Origin: JAFLCM01 sp046154665
Lineage (GTDB): Bacteria > Planctomycetota > Phycisphaerae > Phycisphaerales > UBA1924
DNA length: 64,000 nucleotides
Direction of reading: 5' to 3'
Assembly (NCBI GenBank): GCA_046154665.1
Contig: JBJXFG010000032.1
Location: 33,846-97,845, forward strand
Part shown: positions 54,582-64,000 of the stretch, piece after piece
Position numbering within the stretch: the first letter of the stretch is position 1
Layout: each line of letters starts with the position of its first letter
Program-made: the position numbers and the translations under genes
The notes under the pieces: model-generated
Seen by the model: only the letters and a program-made list of their open reading frames with translations
Database searches by the model: none
What the model was told of the DNA's origin: nothing

Positions 54582-55967
54582 TCACTCCGTCCGCGAGGGC
54601 TCACCCACTCCGCCCGCGCGGATCACAATCTCCGGCCCGCCGTCGGGTCCGCGGCGCACGCTCGTTTCGGCGCGACGAGCGATCAGCGCCATCGCGCCGG
54701 CCATCTTCGAGAGGTCCTGCGCCAGCGAGGTGCGGAACTCGCGGACGATGCGTTCGAGCGGCTCGGGCAGCCGCGCCGGCGTCGTCGGGCCCTGCCCCGT
54801 GCTTTCGATCGCCCCGCTTCCACCCACACCCAACAGCCCAGCCCAAGAACGGAGCTCCTCGCGCGACGCATCGGCCTTGTGCAACAGCGCCGCGAGTTGT
54901 TGCGCGATCCCCGCCGATTCCTCCCGCACCCGGTCGGCGTCGCGGAGCCGCTCGCGCAGCGACGAATCGGCCCGAGCGCACGAGCCCAGCAGCGATTCCA
55001 GCGGTGCCGCCGCGTCCGCCGCTTCGGTGATGCGCTGGAACGCCCGCGTGCCCACGTCGTCCGCCGCGCGGAGTTGCTTCGACAACGATTCCCCGGCCTT
55101 TTCCGCCCGCTCAGCCAGGGCGGAAGCTTCCACCCGCGACCGCGCCACCAAGCCCGTGAAGTGGTCCGTCGCGTCCGACGCCGAGGCCCTCAGTTCAGCC
55201 ATGCGCCGCGCCGCCGCGCCAAGTTCGTCCTTCACACGCTCGGCGTCGTCGATCAACTCCCCCACCGCCGCCGCCGCGGGTCCGCGGGCGATCTCCTCCA
55301 GCCGGGCCGCGAATCGCGCCTCGAACCGGTCCATCACGCGCTCCGCGGCGGACTCGATCCGCCTCTCCGCTTCCTGCACCGCTCGCAGGCGATCATCGAA
55401 CTTGGTCACCAACTCGCCGACTTCGCCCGCTCGCGCATTCAGGGCGTGCAGCAGTTTTCCGAGCACCTCGACCGCGGCGCGGTGCTGCCGCGCTGAATCC
55501 GCCGCGGCCTGGATTGACCGCTCCGCATTGGCGCTGATCTCGGCGAGAGCCGCGGCCCTCGCGTCGGCGTCCGCCGCGAGTTGCCGCAGGTGCCCGGCGA
55601 AATCCTCGAAGGCCCGTTGATCGACCACCCGGGGCGTGAGGAATGCCGCCCCTGCCCGCGGCGTCTCGGCGCTCGGCGCGCGGGGCATCAGCGCCGCGGC
55701 GCCGGCCAGCGCACTGTTCGCCGTGCCAGTCCCGTTCGTGCCGGTCACGCCCGCTGTCTTCGATGCCACCGCGAGGGCGACGTCAAGGCCCGTGGGCAGC
55801 GTCTTGGCACGCGACGACTCCCCGCCGCGCAAGCCGCCCCCAGGCGCGCCGGTCATCGGCCCCGGCCCGGCCGACGGCACAACTCCGGGCGTCACTCCCT
55901 CGGCAGGACTTGGCTTGGGCATCGGGCGCATGGCACTCCCTTGGTCGAAACGGCCTGCTTCACCCAT
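54582..55967 (-). CDS. Long coiled-coil protein, unknown
   Basis: 461 residues from the ATG at 55967. After a low-complexity N-terminus (about 1-110), an Ala/Glu/Arg-rich coiled coil spans about 130-420 with segments such as AAALAEISANAERSIQAAADSARQH, and the C-terminus ends SVRRGPDGGPEIVIRAGGVGEPSRTE. No signal peptide. The long cytosolic coiled coil suggests a scaffold or filament-like protein. A later start (55931, MRPMPK) is possible. It is divergent from the pseudouridine synthase gene. Confidence 0.7.
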   Translation of the reverse strand: MGEAGRFDQGSAMRPMPKPSPAEGVTPGVVPSAGPGPMTGAPGGGLRGGESSRAKTLPTGLDVALAVASKTAGVTGTNGTGTANSALAGAAALMPRAPSAETPRAGAAFLTPRVVDQRAFEDFAGHLRQLAADADARAAALAEISANAERSIQAAADSARQHRAAVEVLGKLLHALNARAGEVGELVTKFDDRLRAVQEAERRIESAAERVMDRFEARFAARLEEIARGPAAAAVGELIDDAERVKDELGAAARRMAELRASASDATDHFTGLVARSRVEASALAERAEKAGESLSKQLRAADDVGTRAFQRITEAADAAAPLESLLGSCARADSSLRERLRDADRVREESAGIAQQLAALLHKADASREELRSWAGLLGVGGSGAIESTGQGPTTPARLPEPLERIVREFRTSLAQDLSKMAGAMALIARRAETSVRRGPDGGPEIVIRAGGVGEPSRTE

Positions 55968-56044
55968 CGGGCATCGCCGCGCTCGGGCTCCAGTTTGGAC
56001 AGCGGCGCGAACGCCCAACCGCAAGAGCCTCTACGATCCCCCGC

Positions 56045-57664
56045 ATGCCCGCTCCGAAACGCTCCTTCAGACCCGGCCTTCGCTCCGACACCCCGCGGCA
56101 GGAACGGGCCGCCAGCCCCGACCGCCGCCCCCCGGGTCAACGCACCCCGGATCAACGCACCCCGAATCGCCGCGGCAGCGCCAGGGCGGACGCACCAGCA
56201 ACGCCCGACAAGTCGCGCAAGCCCGGCCGACCCGCGCGGCCATCCGCCGGTCCTTCGCGCCGTGCCGCCGAGCCCGATTCAAGGCAGCGAGGGGGACCCG
56301 GCGGGCGCGCAGGACGCGGGGGGCGCGCGGGGCGGGAAGATCGAGGGGATCGTCCTGATCGCGGCGGGCGTCAGGTCCGCGAAGAGCGTGGTGCGATGAA
56401 CGATCGCGGCGCGCGGGCCGAGCGTCGCCCGCGCGCTGGCCGCTCCGAACGCGACCCACTCACGTCTCGCACGCCCGACGCCGAAGCCGCCCCCGCTCCG
56501 CGCGCCCAGACGCGCCCCGGCAGTCGGCCCGGCCTGAATCGCGGCCGCCCGCGCCCGCTCTCACCCAAGACCAAGCCGCTCACCCGCGAGCAGAAGCGCG
56601 CCCACCGAGTCCCCGAAGCGCCGATCGATCAAGGCCCCGGCACGCGTCTGCAGCGCGTCCTCGCCGCCGCCGGCATCGGCTCGCGACGGCGCTGCGAAGA
56701 GCTCATCGAAGAAGGCCGCGTGAAGGTCAACGGCCGCGTCGTCGAGCGTCTGCCCGCGTGGGTCGAGCCCACCGAAGACGTGATCGAGGTCGAGGGCCAC
56801 GTGCTGCCGAGGCCCGAGGCGCACGTCTACGTCATGTTCTACAAGCCGCGGCGCACCATGTGTACGCTCTCGGACCCCGAGGGTCGTCGCACCGTCGCCG
56901 ATATGGTGAAGCACCCCACCAGCGCCCGCATCTACCCGGTCGGCCGTCTCGACTATGACACAATGGGCCTGCTGCTGCTCACCAACGACGGCGAGATCGC
57001 CAACCGCCTCACCCATGCTCGCTACCGCGTATCAAAGGTCTACCGGGCGCTCGTCAAGGGCACCCTGACCGTCGAGTCCGTCGCCGAACTTGAGCGGCGG
57101 CTGCGCGACCAGGAGACGCGCTTCCGCCGCATCCCGTCCGATCGTCGGACGAAGACCCGTCGCCCTTCGGCGGGTGCTCCGGCCGATCTCGCCCTGCGCA
57201 GCGAGCGCCGCACCGACCCGGATGAGAGCCTCTCGCTGCGGCTCGCCAAGGCCGCGCCGGACAAAGCGGTCATCGACCTCACCCTCACCGATGCGCCGAC
57301 GCGTCCCGTTGAGGAGATGCTCGACGACGTCGGACTGCGCGTGAAGAAGCTCGTGCGTGTGCGGGTGGGTCCGCTGCGGCTCACCTCGGTCACGCTGGGC
57401 ATGTGGCGTGATCTCACCCGCGATGAACTCCGCGAACTGCGCATCGCCTGCGGACTCGAACGCGCCCCCAAACGCGCCGCCGCCGCCAAGAAGCCCGGCG
57501 CGAAATCATCCGCCAAGCAACCCGTGAAAGCCCCGCGCCCGCGCCGCGATGACGACGGCTTCAACCTCATCCTCCCCGGCGATAGCACCGCGCTCGCGGC
57601 TCGCCCCGCACCCCCCGCCGCCGCGGAGGAAGAATTCGACCTCGACGGAGACAGCGTGTGGTAG
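56045..57664 (+). CDS. RsuA/RluB-type pseudouridine synthase with long disordered N-terminus
   Basis: 539 residues from the ATG at 56045. Residues 1-200 are Arg/Pro/Gly-rich and disordered. An S4-like RNA-binding domain (TRLQRVLAAAGIGSRRRCEELIEEGRVKVNGRVV) is followed by the catalytic domain: YPVGRLDYDTMGLLLLTNDGE (catalytic Asp) and KVYRALVKG. It modifies a uridine of rRNA by the RsuA/RluB fold; which position cannot be said. Residues about 365-395 (RRIPSDRRTKTRRPSAG) are longer than in the family and are encoded next to short palindromes. The stop overlaps the BrkB start. Upstream frame to 55643 was rejected. Confidence 0.9.
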   Translation: MPAPKRSFRPGLRSDTPRQERAASPDRRPPGQRTPDQRTPNRRGSARADAPATPDKSRKPGRPARPSAGPSRRAAEPDSRQRGGPGGRAGRGGRAGREDRGDRPDRGGRQVREERGAMNDRGARAERRPRAGRSERDPLTSRTPDAEAAPAPRAQTRPGSRPGLNRGRPRPLSPKTKPLTREQKRAHRVPEAPIDQGPGTRLQRVLAAAGIGSRRRCEELIEEGRVKVNGRVVERLPAWVEPTEDVIEVEGHVLPRPEAHVYVMFYKPRRTMCTLSDPEGRRTVADMVKHPTSARIYPVGRLDYDTMGLLLLTNDGEIANRLTHARYRVSKVYRALVKGTLTVESVAELERRLRDQETRFRRIPSDRRTKTRRPSAGAPADLALRSERRTDPDESLSLRLAKAAPDKAVIDLTLTDAPTRPVEEMLDDVGLRVKKLVRVRVGPLRLTSVTLGMWRDLTRDELRELRIACGLERAPKRAAAAKKPGAKSSAKQPVKAPRPRRDDDGFNLILPGDSTALAARPAPPAAAEEEFDLDGDSVW

Positions 57665-59127
57665 CCCGCGCCCTCTCCACCGCCAAGCACCTTGCGCAGC
57701 GCCTCGGGCACGGCATCACCCACCCCGAGCAGGAACTCGACCGTCTCCAGCGCGCCGTTGTCTATTCCTATGACCTCGCCCGGCACGGCTGGAAAATGCT
57801 GCTGCGCGACAACGCGCCGCTCATGGCCGCCGCGCTCGCCTACCGCACCCTCTTCTCCGCCGTCCCCGTCCTGGTCCTCGCGCTGGTCGTTGCCCGCAGC
57901 TTCTACGGCGAAGAGGGCATCCGCAGCGCGCTCAACCAGGTGATGCAGTTCACCGGCGTCACCGAGCTCACCATCGTCGGCCAGGCCGACATGCTCGACA
58001 CCGTTGTCCCTGAAGCGGCTTCGCCCGCCCCCGCGCCCGAACCCGCCCCCACCGCCGCCGCGCCCGACCAGGCCGAGTCGCAAATCGTCGTCGCTCAGCT
58101 GATCGAGCAGTGGGTCAACAACGCCGTCACACGCATGACGACGCTGAACTACGGCGCCATCACGGCCATCAGCGTGCTCGTGTTCATCTACGCCGCGCTC
58201 ATTCTGCTGGTGCAGGTCGAAGAGAGCTTCAACACCATCACCCAGGCCGCCCGCGGGCGGCGCTGGCTCACACGCCTCACCACCTACTGGACGTTGCTCA
58301 CCCTCGGCTCGGTCGGCGTCGGCGCCACCGTCGCCATCAGCCGCCTGTGGATCGAGTTCACCAGCCAACTCCCGGGCTGGCTGGCGTGGGCCGGCGGCGC
58401 GATTGAGATCGTCGGCAAGATCGGCGTCGTCTGGCTTTTGCTGCTCTTCGCGTATCTGCGCATGCCAAACTCGCGGGTGCGCCTGCGCCCCGCCGCCATC
58501 GGTGCCGTTGTCGCCGCCATTCTGTGGGAGTTTGGCAAGGGCCTGCTCGTCTGGTTCATCAAGAAGTCGGCCGGCGGGCAGCTCGAGGTCTACGGCCCCA
58601 TCGCGCTCATCCCCATCCTTCTGTTCTGGCTCTACTGCACCTGGTACATCATCCTCTTCGGCCTCGAAGTCGCCTGGGCCATCCAGACCGTCGGCGAAGC
58701 CAAACTCCGCGAGCGCGACGAGGCCAAGAAATCCCGCATCAGCGTCGTCGATCCCTCCGCCGCCGTCGCCGTCATGCAGCACCTCGCTCAGGCGTTCACC
58801 AGCGGCCAACCGATGCGCACCGACCAGATCTCCCGAGCCACCCGCATCCCCGAAGTCGTGACACAGCAGCTCACCTCGGCCCTGTGCGAAGCCGGCCTGC
58901 TGCACCGCGTCGCCACCAACGGCCAGAACCACCCCGGCCCTGATGACGAAGCCTTCGCGCTCGCTCGCCCGCCCGAGACCATCCACCTCGACACCGTCCT
59001 CGCAGCCGCCTTCAGACTCACCCCGATCGCCAGCGGCGCGGAACCCACCAACGGCGGCACGGCACCGATCGAATCAATCCGCCAACAACTCCTCGACGCC
59101 GTGCGCGGCAAGACGCTCGCGCCGTGA
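57658..59127 (+). CDS. YihY/BrkB-family membrane protein with C-terminal winged helix
   Basis: 489 residues from a GTG at 57658 that overlaps the pseudouridine synthase stop. BrkB landmarks: ARHGWKMLLRDNAPLMAAALAYRTLFSAVPVLVLAL, then a variable external loop, and several membrane segments (TLGSVGVGATVAISRLW, WLLLLFAYLRMPN). The extra C-terminus (about 360-480) has LAQAFTSGQPMRTDQISRATRIPEVVTQQLTSALCEAGLLHRV, a winged-helix pattern resembling Rrf2-type. The family was once called a putative ribonuclease BN, which is not supported. The loop after ELTIVGQ has an A/P-rich run. Confidence 0.88.
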   Translation: MVARALSTAKHLAQRLGHGITHPEQELDRLQRAVVYSYDLARHGWKMLLRDNAPLMAAALAYRTLFSAVPVLVLALVVARSFYGEEGIRSALNQVMQFTGVTELTIVGQADMLDTVVPEAASPAPAPEPAPTAAAPDQAESQIVVAQLIEQWVNNAVTRMTTLNYGAITAISVLVFIYAALILLVQVEESFNTITQAARGRRWLTRLTTYWTLLTLGSVGVGATVAISRLWIEFTSQLPGWLAWAGGAIEIVGKIGVVWLLLLFAYLRMPNSRVRLRPAAIGAVVAAILWEFGKGLLVWFIKKSAGGQLEVYGPIALIPILLFWLYCTWYIILFGLEVAWAIQTVGEAKLRERDEAKKSRISVVDPSAAVAVMQHLAQAFTSGQPMRTDQISRATRIPEVVTQQLTSALCEAGLLHRVATNGQNHPGPDDEAFALARPPETIHLDTVLAAAFRLTPIASGAEPTNGGTAPIESIRQQLLDAVRGKTLAP

Positions 59128-59195
59128 TGGAGCGGCCTGCGAGGCTTGTGCCTCCGTCTCCCTCTCGATGCATCCAACCGAGTTCGACGCCAGCC

Positions 59196-59786
59196 ATGCC
59201 CACCCTTTCCATCAACGCCAACCGAATTCTCATCGCCTCCGACGCCTGGGGCACGCGCATCCTGCTCGAACAGTCCCGCCCGCTCACCCGCGAGCAGTTC
59301 CACCGGCGTTTCGAGATGGGCCTCGGCTCCATCCACGACACCTTCACCCACATCATCAGCGTTACCCGGCGCTGGACCGACCGCCTCGCCGATCGGCCCA
59401 CGCGCCCGATGCTCCTCGCCCTGGCCGAACACCCGCACATCCCCGGCGAATCCCGCGAGCGAACCATCGATGAACTGCTCGAACTCACCAACGACGCCGA
59501 GCGAGATCTCTACGCCGTCGTCCGCGAAGACCCCGCCTGGCTCGCCTCGACCGTCACCACCGAATGGCCCGGCGAAGACGGCACCGTGAAGTGCTACACC
59601 TTCTCACGTGCGGCGGTCATCGTCCATCTCACGACGCACGGCTACCACCACCGCGCCCAGATCCTCAACATGCTCCGCCACCTCAACGTGCCGGGAGTCT
59701 CCGACTCTCTGCCCGAGCCCAGCGCGGCGGACTGGCAATCCGAGATCGAATCGCCGCCGGTGATCCGAGCGGCCGCGACGCCGTAG
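59196..59786 (+). CDS. DinB-family protein
   Basis: 196 residues from the ATG at 59196. The four-helix DinB pattern includes FEMGLGSIHDTFTHIISVTRRW (metal-binding His at about 47) and THGYHHRAQILNMLRHL (His pair). The family is metal-binding, with members acting as thiol transferases or of unknown role. The fold and metal site are visible, but the activity is not. Confidence 0.85.
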   Translation: MPTLSINANRILIASDAWGTRILLEQSRPLTREQFHRRFEMGLGSIHDTFTHIISVTRRWTDRLADRPTRPMLLALAEHPHIPGESRERTIDELLELTNDAERDLYAVVREDPAWLASTVTTEWPGEDGTVKCYTFSRAAVIVHLTTHGYHHRAQILNMLRHLNVPGVSDSLPEPSAADWQSEIESPPVIRAAATP

Positions 59787-59967
59787 ACGGGGCGAGCGAT
59801 TGCTGAACGATCGCAGTGCCAGCTGTCTCGGAAACCAGCCGAAAACTGATTGCTTCGTCGCGCCCGTCCACGAGGCTCTGCCTCGCCGCCCGAGAGAGTG
59901 ACGCTCGCACGCGGTCGAAGCACCTCACGGTGAGTTGCCGCATTGAATCGAGAAAGGAGCTCGCTCC

Positions 59968-60663
59968 ATGAGCCTACTTCGTATTGTCTCGGCCGTCTTC
60001 GCCGCGCTCGCCCTCGGGGGTTCCGCGGGTGCCGAGTTCATCCAGTTGTCTGGTGCCGGCACCATCCCCGACGGAACGTCGCCTAATCCGGGCACCGTCT
60101 TCGGCCCGACCGCGACACTGACCGGCTTCAGCATCGACCCGACGCCGATGAAGGACGTGGTCCTTTCGCTCAACCGCAACGCCGCCCGGTGTAGTGCCCT
60201 GCGTGTGGGGCTCAACTACACGCCCACCGGCGGCCCCGCCGTCACGGCGTTCGTCTTCAATCGACTCGGTGCCAACTCAGCGAGCCAGCCCGGATTCGAA
60301 GTCCCGATGAACGTCGACGATGTCTTCCTCGCAGGGACGGGCGACATCTGGTTCGCCGCCGAGTCCACTGCAATCGGGAACTCCGTCCCCGGCGGCGTGT
60401 ACGACGCCCGCTTCAACCCGCTGCACGGACCGCAGTCCGTTGTGCTGTTCTCCAGCATCTTTGGCAACCTTCCCGGCAACGGCACCTGGACGCTCCGCGT
60501 CGACAAGAACTATCTCACGGGCGACATCGATGCCATCAGCAACGCCACCATCACAATCACTCCCCAGCCCCCCGCGGCGTGCGTTGGCGACCTCAATGGC
60601 GACGGCGTCGTCAACACCGCCGACCTCACTCGGTTCCTCGGACGCTTCGGTCAGCCGTGCTAA
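59968..60663 (+). CDS. Secreted protein with dockerin-like C-terminal tail
   Basis: 231 residues. Signal peptide MSLLRIVSAVFAALALGGSAGA, then a beta-rich domain with AEFIQLSGAGTIPDGTSP and VDDVFLAGTGDIWFAAESTA. The C-terminus GDLNGDGVVNTADLTRFLGRFGQPC is a single dockerin-type repeat with a complete calcium loop (D-x-N-x-D-G-x-V-x-x-x-D). The RBS AAAGGAG lies before the ATG. Tails of this kind are common on Phycisphaerae secreted proteins, with unknown receptor. The body domain is not recognised. Confidence 0.85.
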   Translation: MSLLRIVSAVFAALALGGSAGAEFIQLSGAGTIPDGTSPNPGTVFGPTATLTGFSIDPTPMKDVVLSLNRNAARCSALRVGLNYTPTGGPAVTAFVFNRLGANSASQPGFEVPMNVDDVFLAGTGDIWFAAESTAIGNSVPGGVYDARFNPLHGPQSVVLFSSIFGNLPGNGTWTLRVDKNYLTGDIDAISNATITITPQPPAACVGDLNGDGVVNTADLTRFLGRFGQPC

Positions 60664-60678
60664 TGGCACCCGCCGCGT

Positions 60679-60850
60679 TCACGGGCGGACCGCCGGTGCC
60701 CGCGCCTCCAGATACGCACCCACCTCGACCCACTCCATCGTCGGGCACGATTGCACGCAGTGCTTCAGGATCGGCACGTGCCCCGAGCCGACGATCACCA
60801 GCACCCGCGCATCGGGGTCGTCGCGGACTGACCCGACGCGAGGCCAGGGC
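60679..60850 (-). pseudogene. Remnant of a DUF5694-like (TraB-type) gene
   Basis: On the minus strand an untracked frame reads SVRDDPDARVLVIVGSGHVP, then ILKHCVQSCPTMEWVEVGAYL and a stop. This matches the C-terminal motif of DUF5694 proteins (VLVIxGSGHxPxL). The N-terminal 80% is absent, and the next intact gene on this strand ends just upstream, so the fragment is a leftover. Confidence 0.5.
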
Positions 60851-60869
60851 CACACAAACCTCGCCCCCC

Positions 60870-62021
60870 CTACCGCCCCTCATACGTCTTCAAGTCGCCC
60901 TCGAAGTTCTTCTTCCACTCCTCCGGCGCCATCTCCACCGCGATCTTCTGCCACTTCACCGCCTCGTCGCGGTTCCCCAGCTTCCAGTAAACACTCGCCA
61001 GCGACGCCGGCGGGCCGGGGTACTTCTCAGGGTTGTTCTCGACCGCACGCTGCGCCGCCCGCAACGCGAGCTCCCCCGCCCGCTTCTCGTGCTCGCCCGT
61101 CACCTTCAGCAGCCCGCGTGACACCACGCCCAGGCCCCCCGAACTCTTGTAGTCGTGCACGTCGAGCAGTCTGTTCGCTTCGTCGATCGCCGGCCCGAAG
61201 CGCTCCGCCCGGATGAGATTCTGAAACTTGGCGAAGCACACCGACAACGCCCGCTTCGGCGAGCGCGCCACCAGCGCGTCCATCGCCGCCACTGATTCGT
61301 CCACCTTTCCCGCTTCGAAAAGCGCTTCGGCCCGGTCCATCTCGCGCTGATCGCGGAGCCGAGCAGCGTGCTTTTCCGCCGCGGCATTCATGTCGAACGT
61401 CCCGTCCACAACCTCGCGCAGCGTCTTCTCGCACGCCTCCGAGCCGGGGTGCCCGATGTACGCGATCTTCCCCGCGCCGTCGACGATAAACGCCGTGGGA
61501 ACCCCCGACTCCTCCGCCGCGTCCATCCACGCGCTCTTCGACCGCTTCTCGCCGCCGTCGTACCCCACCGTGTAACGCATCCGCTCCGTGTTGTTCTTGA
61601 CGAACTCGCGGACCGCGTCGCGCGTGGCGTCGGTGTACGTCGCATCTTCTTTGCCGCCCTCGAGCACGCTGACCGCCACAACCCGCACCTTGCCCTTGAA
61701 GCTCTTCTGCGTCTCGGACAGATGCGGCATCATCTCGTAGCACGGGCCGCACCATGTTCCGAAGAACTCGACCAGGTACACCTGCCCGGGCATGAACGAC
61801 TCGACGCCGTCGCCCTTCATCCACGAATCGACCTGCAGAGCCGGTGCCGCCGAGCCGACCAGCAGCGCCGGCAGCGCCTGGGCCTCCGCGGCGGCGGGCG
61901 TCGCGACGACGTCACCGGCCACACACGGCACCGCGCCGAAGCACCCGCACGCGACGACGGCCGCGAGCACCGCCAAGCCCTGGAGGCGCCGACGACGATG
62001 ATGAGCAAGTGAGTTGAGCAC
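60870..62021 (-). CDS. Secreted TlpA/thioredoxin-like protein with TPR-like C-terminus
   Basis: 383 residues from the GTG at 62021. A signal segment (LQGLAVLAAVVACGCFGAV) is followed by a thioredoxin-fold domain: GQVYLVEFFGTWCGPCYEMMPHLSE (CxxC at Cys91/Cys94), VVAVSVLEGG, and PTAFIVDGAGKIAYIGHPG. The C-terminal 180 residues are helical with TPR-like pairs (ASVYWKLGNRDEAVKWQKIA). The family reduces disulfides in the envelope, for example in cytochrome c maturation; the ResB-CcsA gene is in the window but 40 kb away. A longer start (62138) would cross the riboswitch of thiC. Confidence 0.85.
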   Translation of the reverse strand: MLNSLAHHRRRRLQGLAVLAAVVACGCFGAVPCVAGDVVATPAAAEAQALPALLVGSAAPALQVDSWMKGDGVESFMPGQVYLVEFFGTWCGPCYEMMPHLSETQKSFKGKVRVVAVSVLEGGKEDATYTDATRDAVREFVKNNTERMRYTVGYDGGEKRSKSAWMDAAEESGVPTAFIVDGAGKIAYIGHPGSEACEKTLREVVDGTFDMNAAAEKHAARLRDQREMDRAEALFEAGKVDESVAAMDALVARSPKRALSVCFAKFQNLIRAERFGPAIDEANRLLDVHDYKSSGGLGVVSRGLLKVTGEHEKRAGELALRAAQRAVENNPEKYPGPPASLASVYWKLGNRDEAVKWQKIAVEMAPEEWKKNFEGDLKTYEGR

Positions 62022-62089
62022 GCGCGTGGCTTCGGCACGGGGTTGAAAACCAATCGATTCCCACACAGCGACGCGGAACCACGCGAAGC

Positions 62090-62118
62090 CTGTCACGATT
62101 TCCAGATGTGATCCGGGC
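62090..62118 (+). promoter_or_regulatory. Likely thiC promoter
   Basis: CTGTCA (62090-62095), 17 bases, then TATACT (62113-62118). The predicted start near 62125 precedes the riboswitch at about 62140. Confidence 0.5.
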
Positions 62119-62139
62119 AATCTATACTGCACGTCCAAC

Positions 62140-62239
62140 GCTCGGGGCGCGGCCCGAACACACGTCGGCTCGAAGAGCCGGCTCGGCCGCTGAGATGCAC
62201 CCGTCGAACCTGATCCGGTTCATACCGGCGGAGGGAAAG
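62140..62239 (+). promoter_or_regulatory. TPP riboswitch controlling thiC
   Basis: Contains the conserved TPP aptamer parts CTGAGA (62190-62195), ACCC (62199-62202), GAACCTGAT (62206-62214) and GGAGGGAAAGC at the 3' end. The GGAGG (62230-62234) lies 9 bases before the ATG at 62244, so it serves as the ribosome binding site too. TPP binding would block it and lower thiC translation (inferred from the known mechanism). Confidence 0.9.
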
Positions 62240-62243
62240 CACC

Positions 62244-64000
<1,757 letters not shown>

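Overview
The window is about 66% GC and reads as a chromosomal segment of a planctomycete, most likely of the class Phycisphaerae. That is an inference from several traits: secreted proteins ending in the variant sorting tail V-P-A-P-G / hydrophobic stretch / RRRR (a PEP-CTERM variant), a dockerin-like GDLNGDGVVNTADL C-terminus, membrane proteins with CxxCGY zinc ribbons, a large Ser/Thr kinase with a periplasmic helical region, a short aldehyde dehydrogenase homologue without its catalytic half, and DUF1570 and Minf_1886-like proteins. No phage, plasmid, integrase, transposase or CRISPR array is visible.

Layout. 0-9.9 kb: a NUC-type endonuclease (probably cut by the window edge), a MacB-like permease, glycine decarboxylase gcvP followed by a DUF4160/DUF2442 pair, a sorting-tail secreted protein with a clear terminator, and a DUF4139 protein. 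9.9-14.3 kb: thiG, an orphan FtsX/DevC-type permease and its TetR regulator, a CpcT-like lipoprotein and a secreted coiled-coil protein. 14.4-22.9 kb: DUF58 protein, alpha-amylase lipoprotein, Minf_1886-like protein, then an overlapping run amidohydrolase - ResB/CcsA cytochrome c synthetase - 3-methyladenine glycosylase. 23-28.5 kb: OmpA lipoprotein, DUF2585 membrane protein, phosphoesterase, infC with an ATC start, DUF1579 protein, and an ArsR/SRPBCC pair. 28.6-36.4 kb: Ser/Thr kinase, large secreted beta-repeat protein, tRNA-Val, a lipoprotein, deoC and tRNA-Pro. 36.6-40.8 kb: a double S41-peptidase lipoprotein followed by about 1.3 kb of decayed sequence. 40.8-51.8 kb: lipoprotein, two zinc-ribbon membrane proteins, VapBC-kdsA, DUF1444, VOC, GGDEF, short ALDH and DUF1570 proteins. 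51.9-64 kb: gltX, UPF0175/DUF3368 pair behind tRNA-Ile2, coiled-coil protein, RsuA-type pseudouridine synthase and BrkB, DinB, a dockerin-tailed protein, a thioredoxin-like protein and a TPP-riboswitch-controlled thiC that runs off the window.

The most unusual signal is a set of short hairpin-forming repeats that occur between genes and also, in frame, inside conserved genes. An inverted array of a 9-bp word (GTGGTCAAG-like) lies between two genes at 15.6 kb and inside an amidohydrolase (21.9 kb) and thiC (62.5 kb). A palindrome GTCGGCTCTCCGAGCCGAC lies inside deoC (35.5 kb) and, in three copies, inside gltX (52.1 kb). Another palindrome lies inside the DUF2585 gene. Each adds an extra low-conservation peptide without breaking the frame, resembling the Rickettsia palindromic elements but with unrelated sequences. 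Other word-repeat arrays and a 95-bp inverted-repeat element add to the picture.

Three toxin-antitoxin-like pairs are tied to housekeeping genes (gcvP, kdsA, tRNA-Ile2). Thiamine synthesis (thiG, thiC), the glycine cleavage system and KDO synthesis are the recognisable metabolic pathways.
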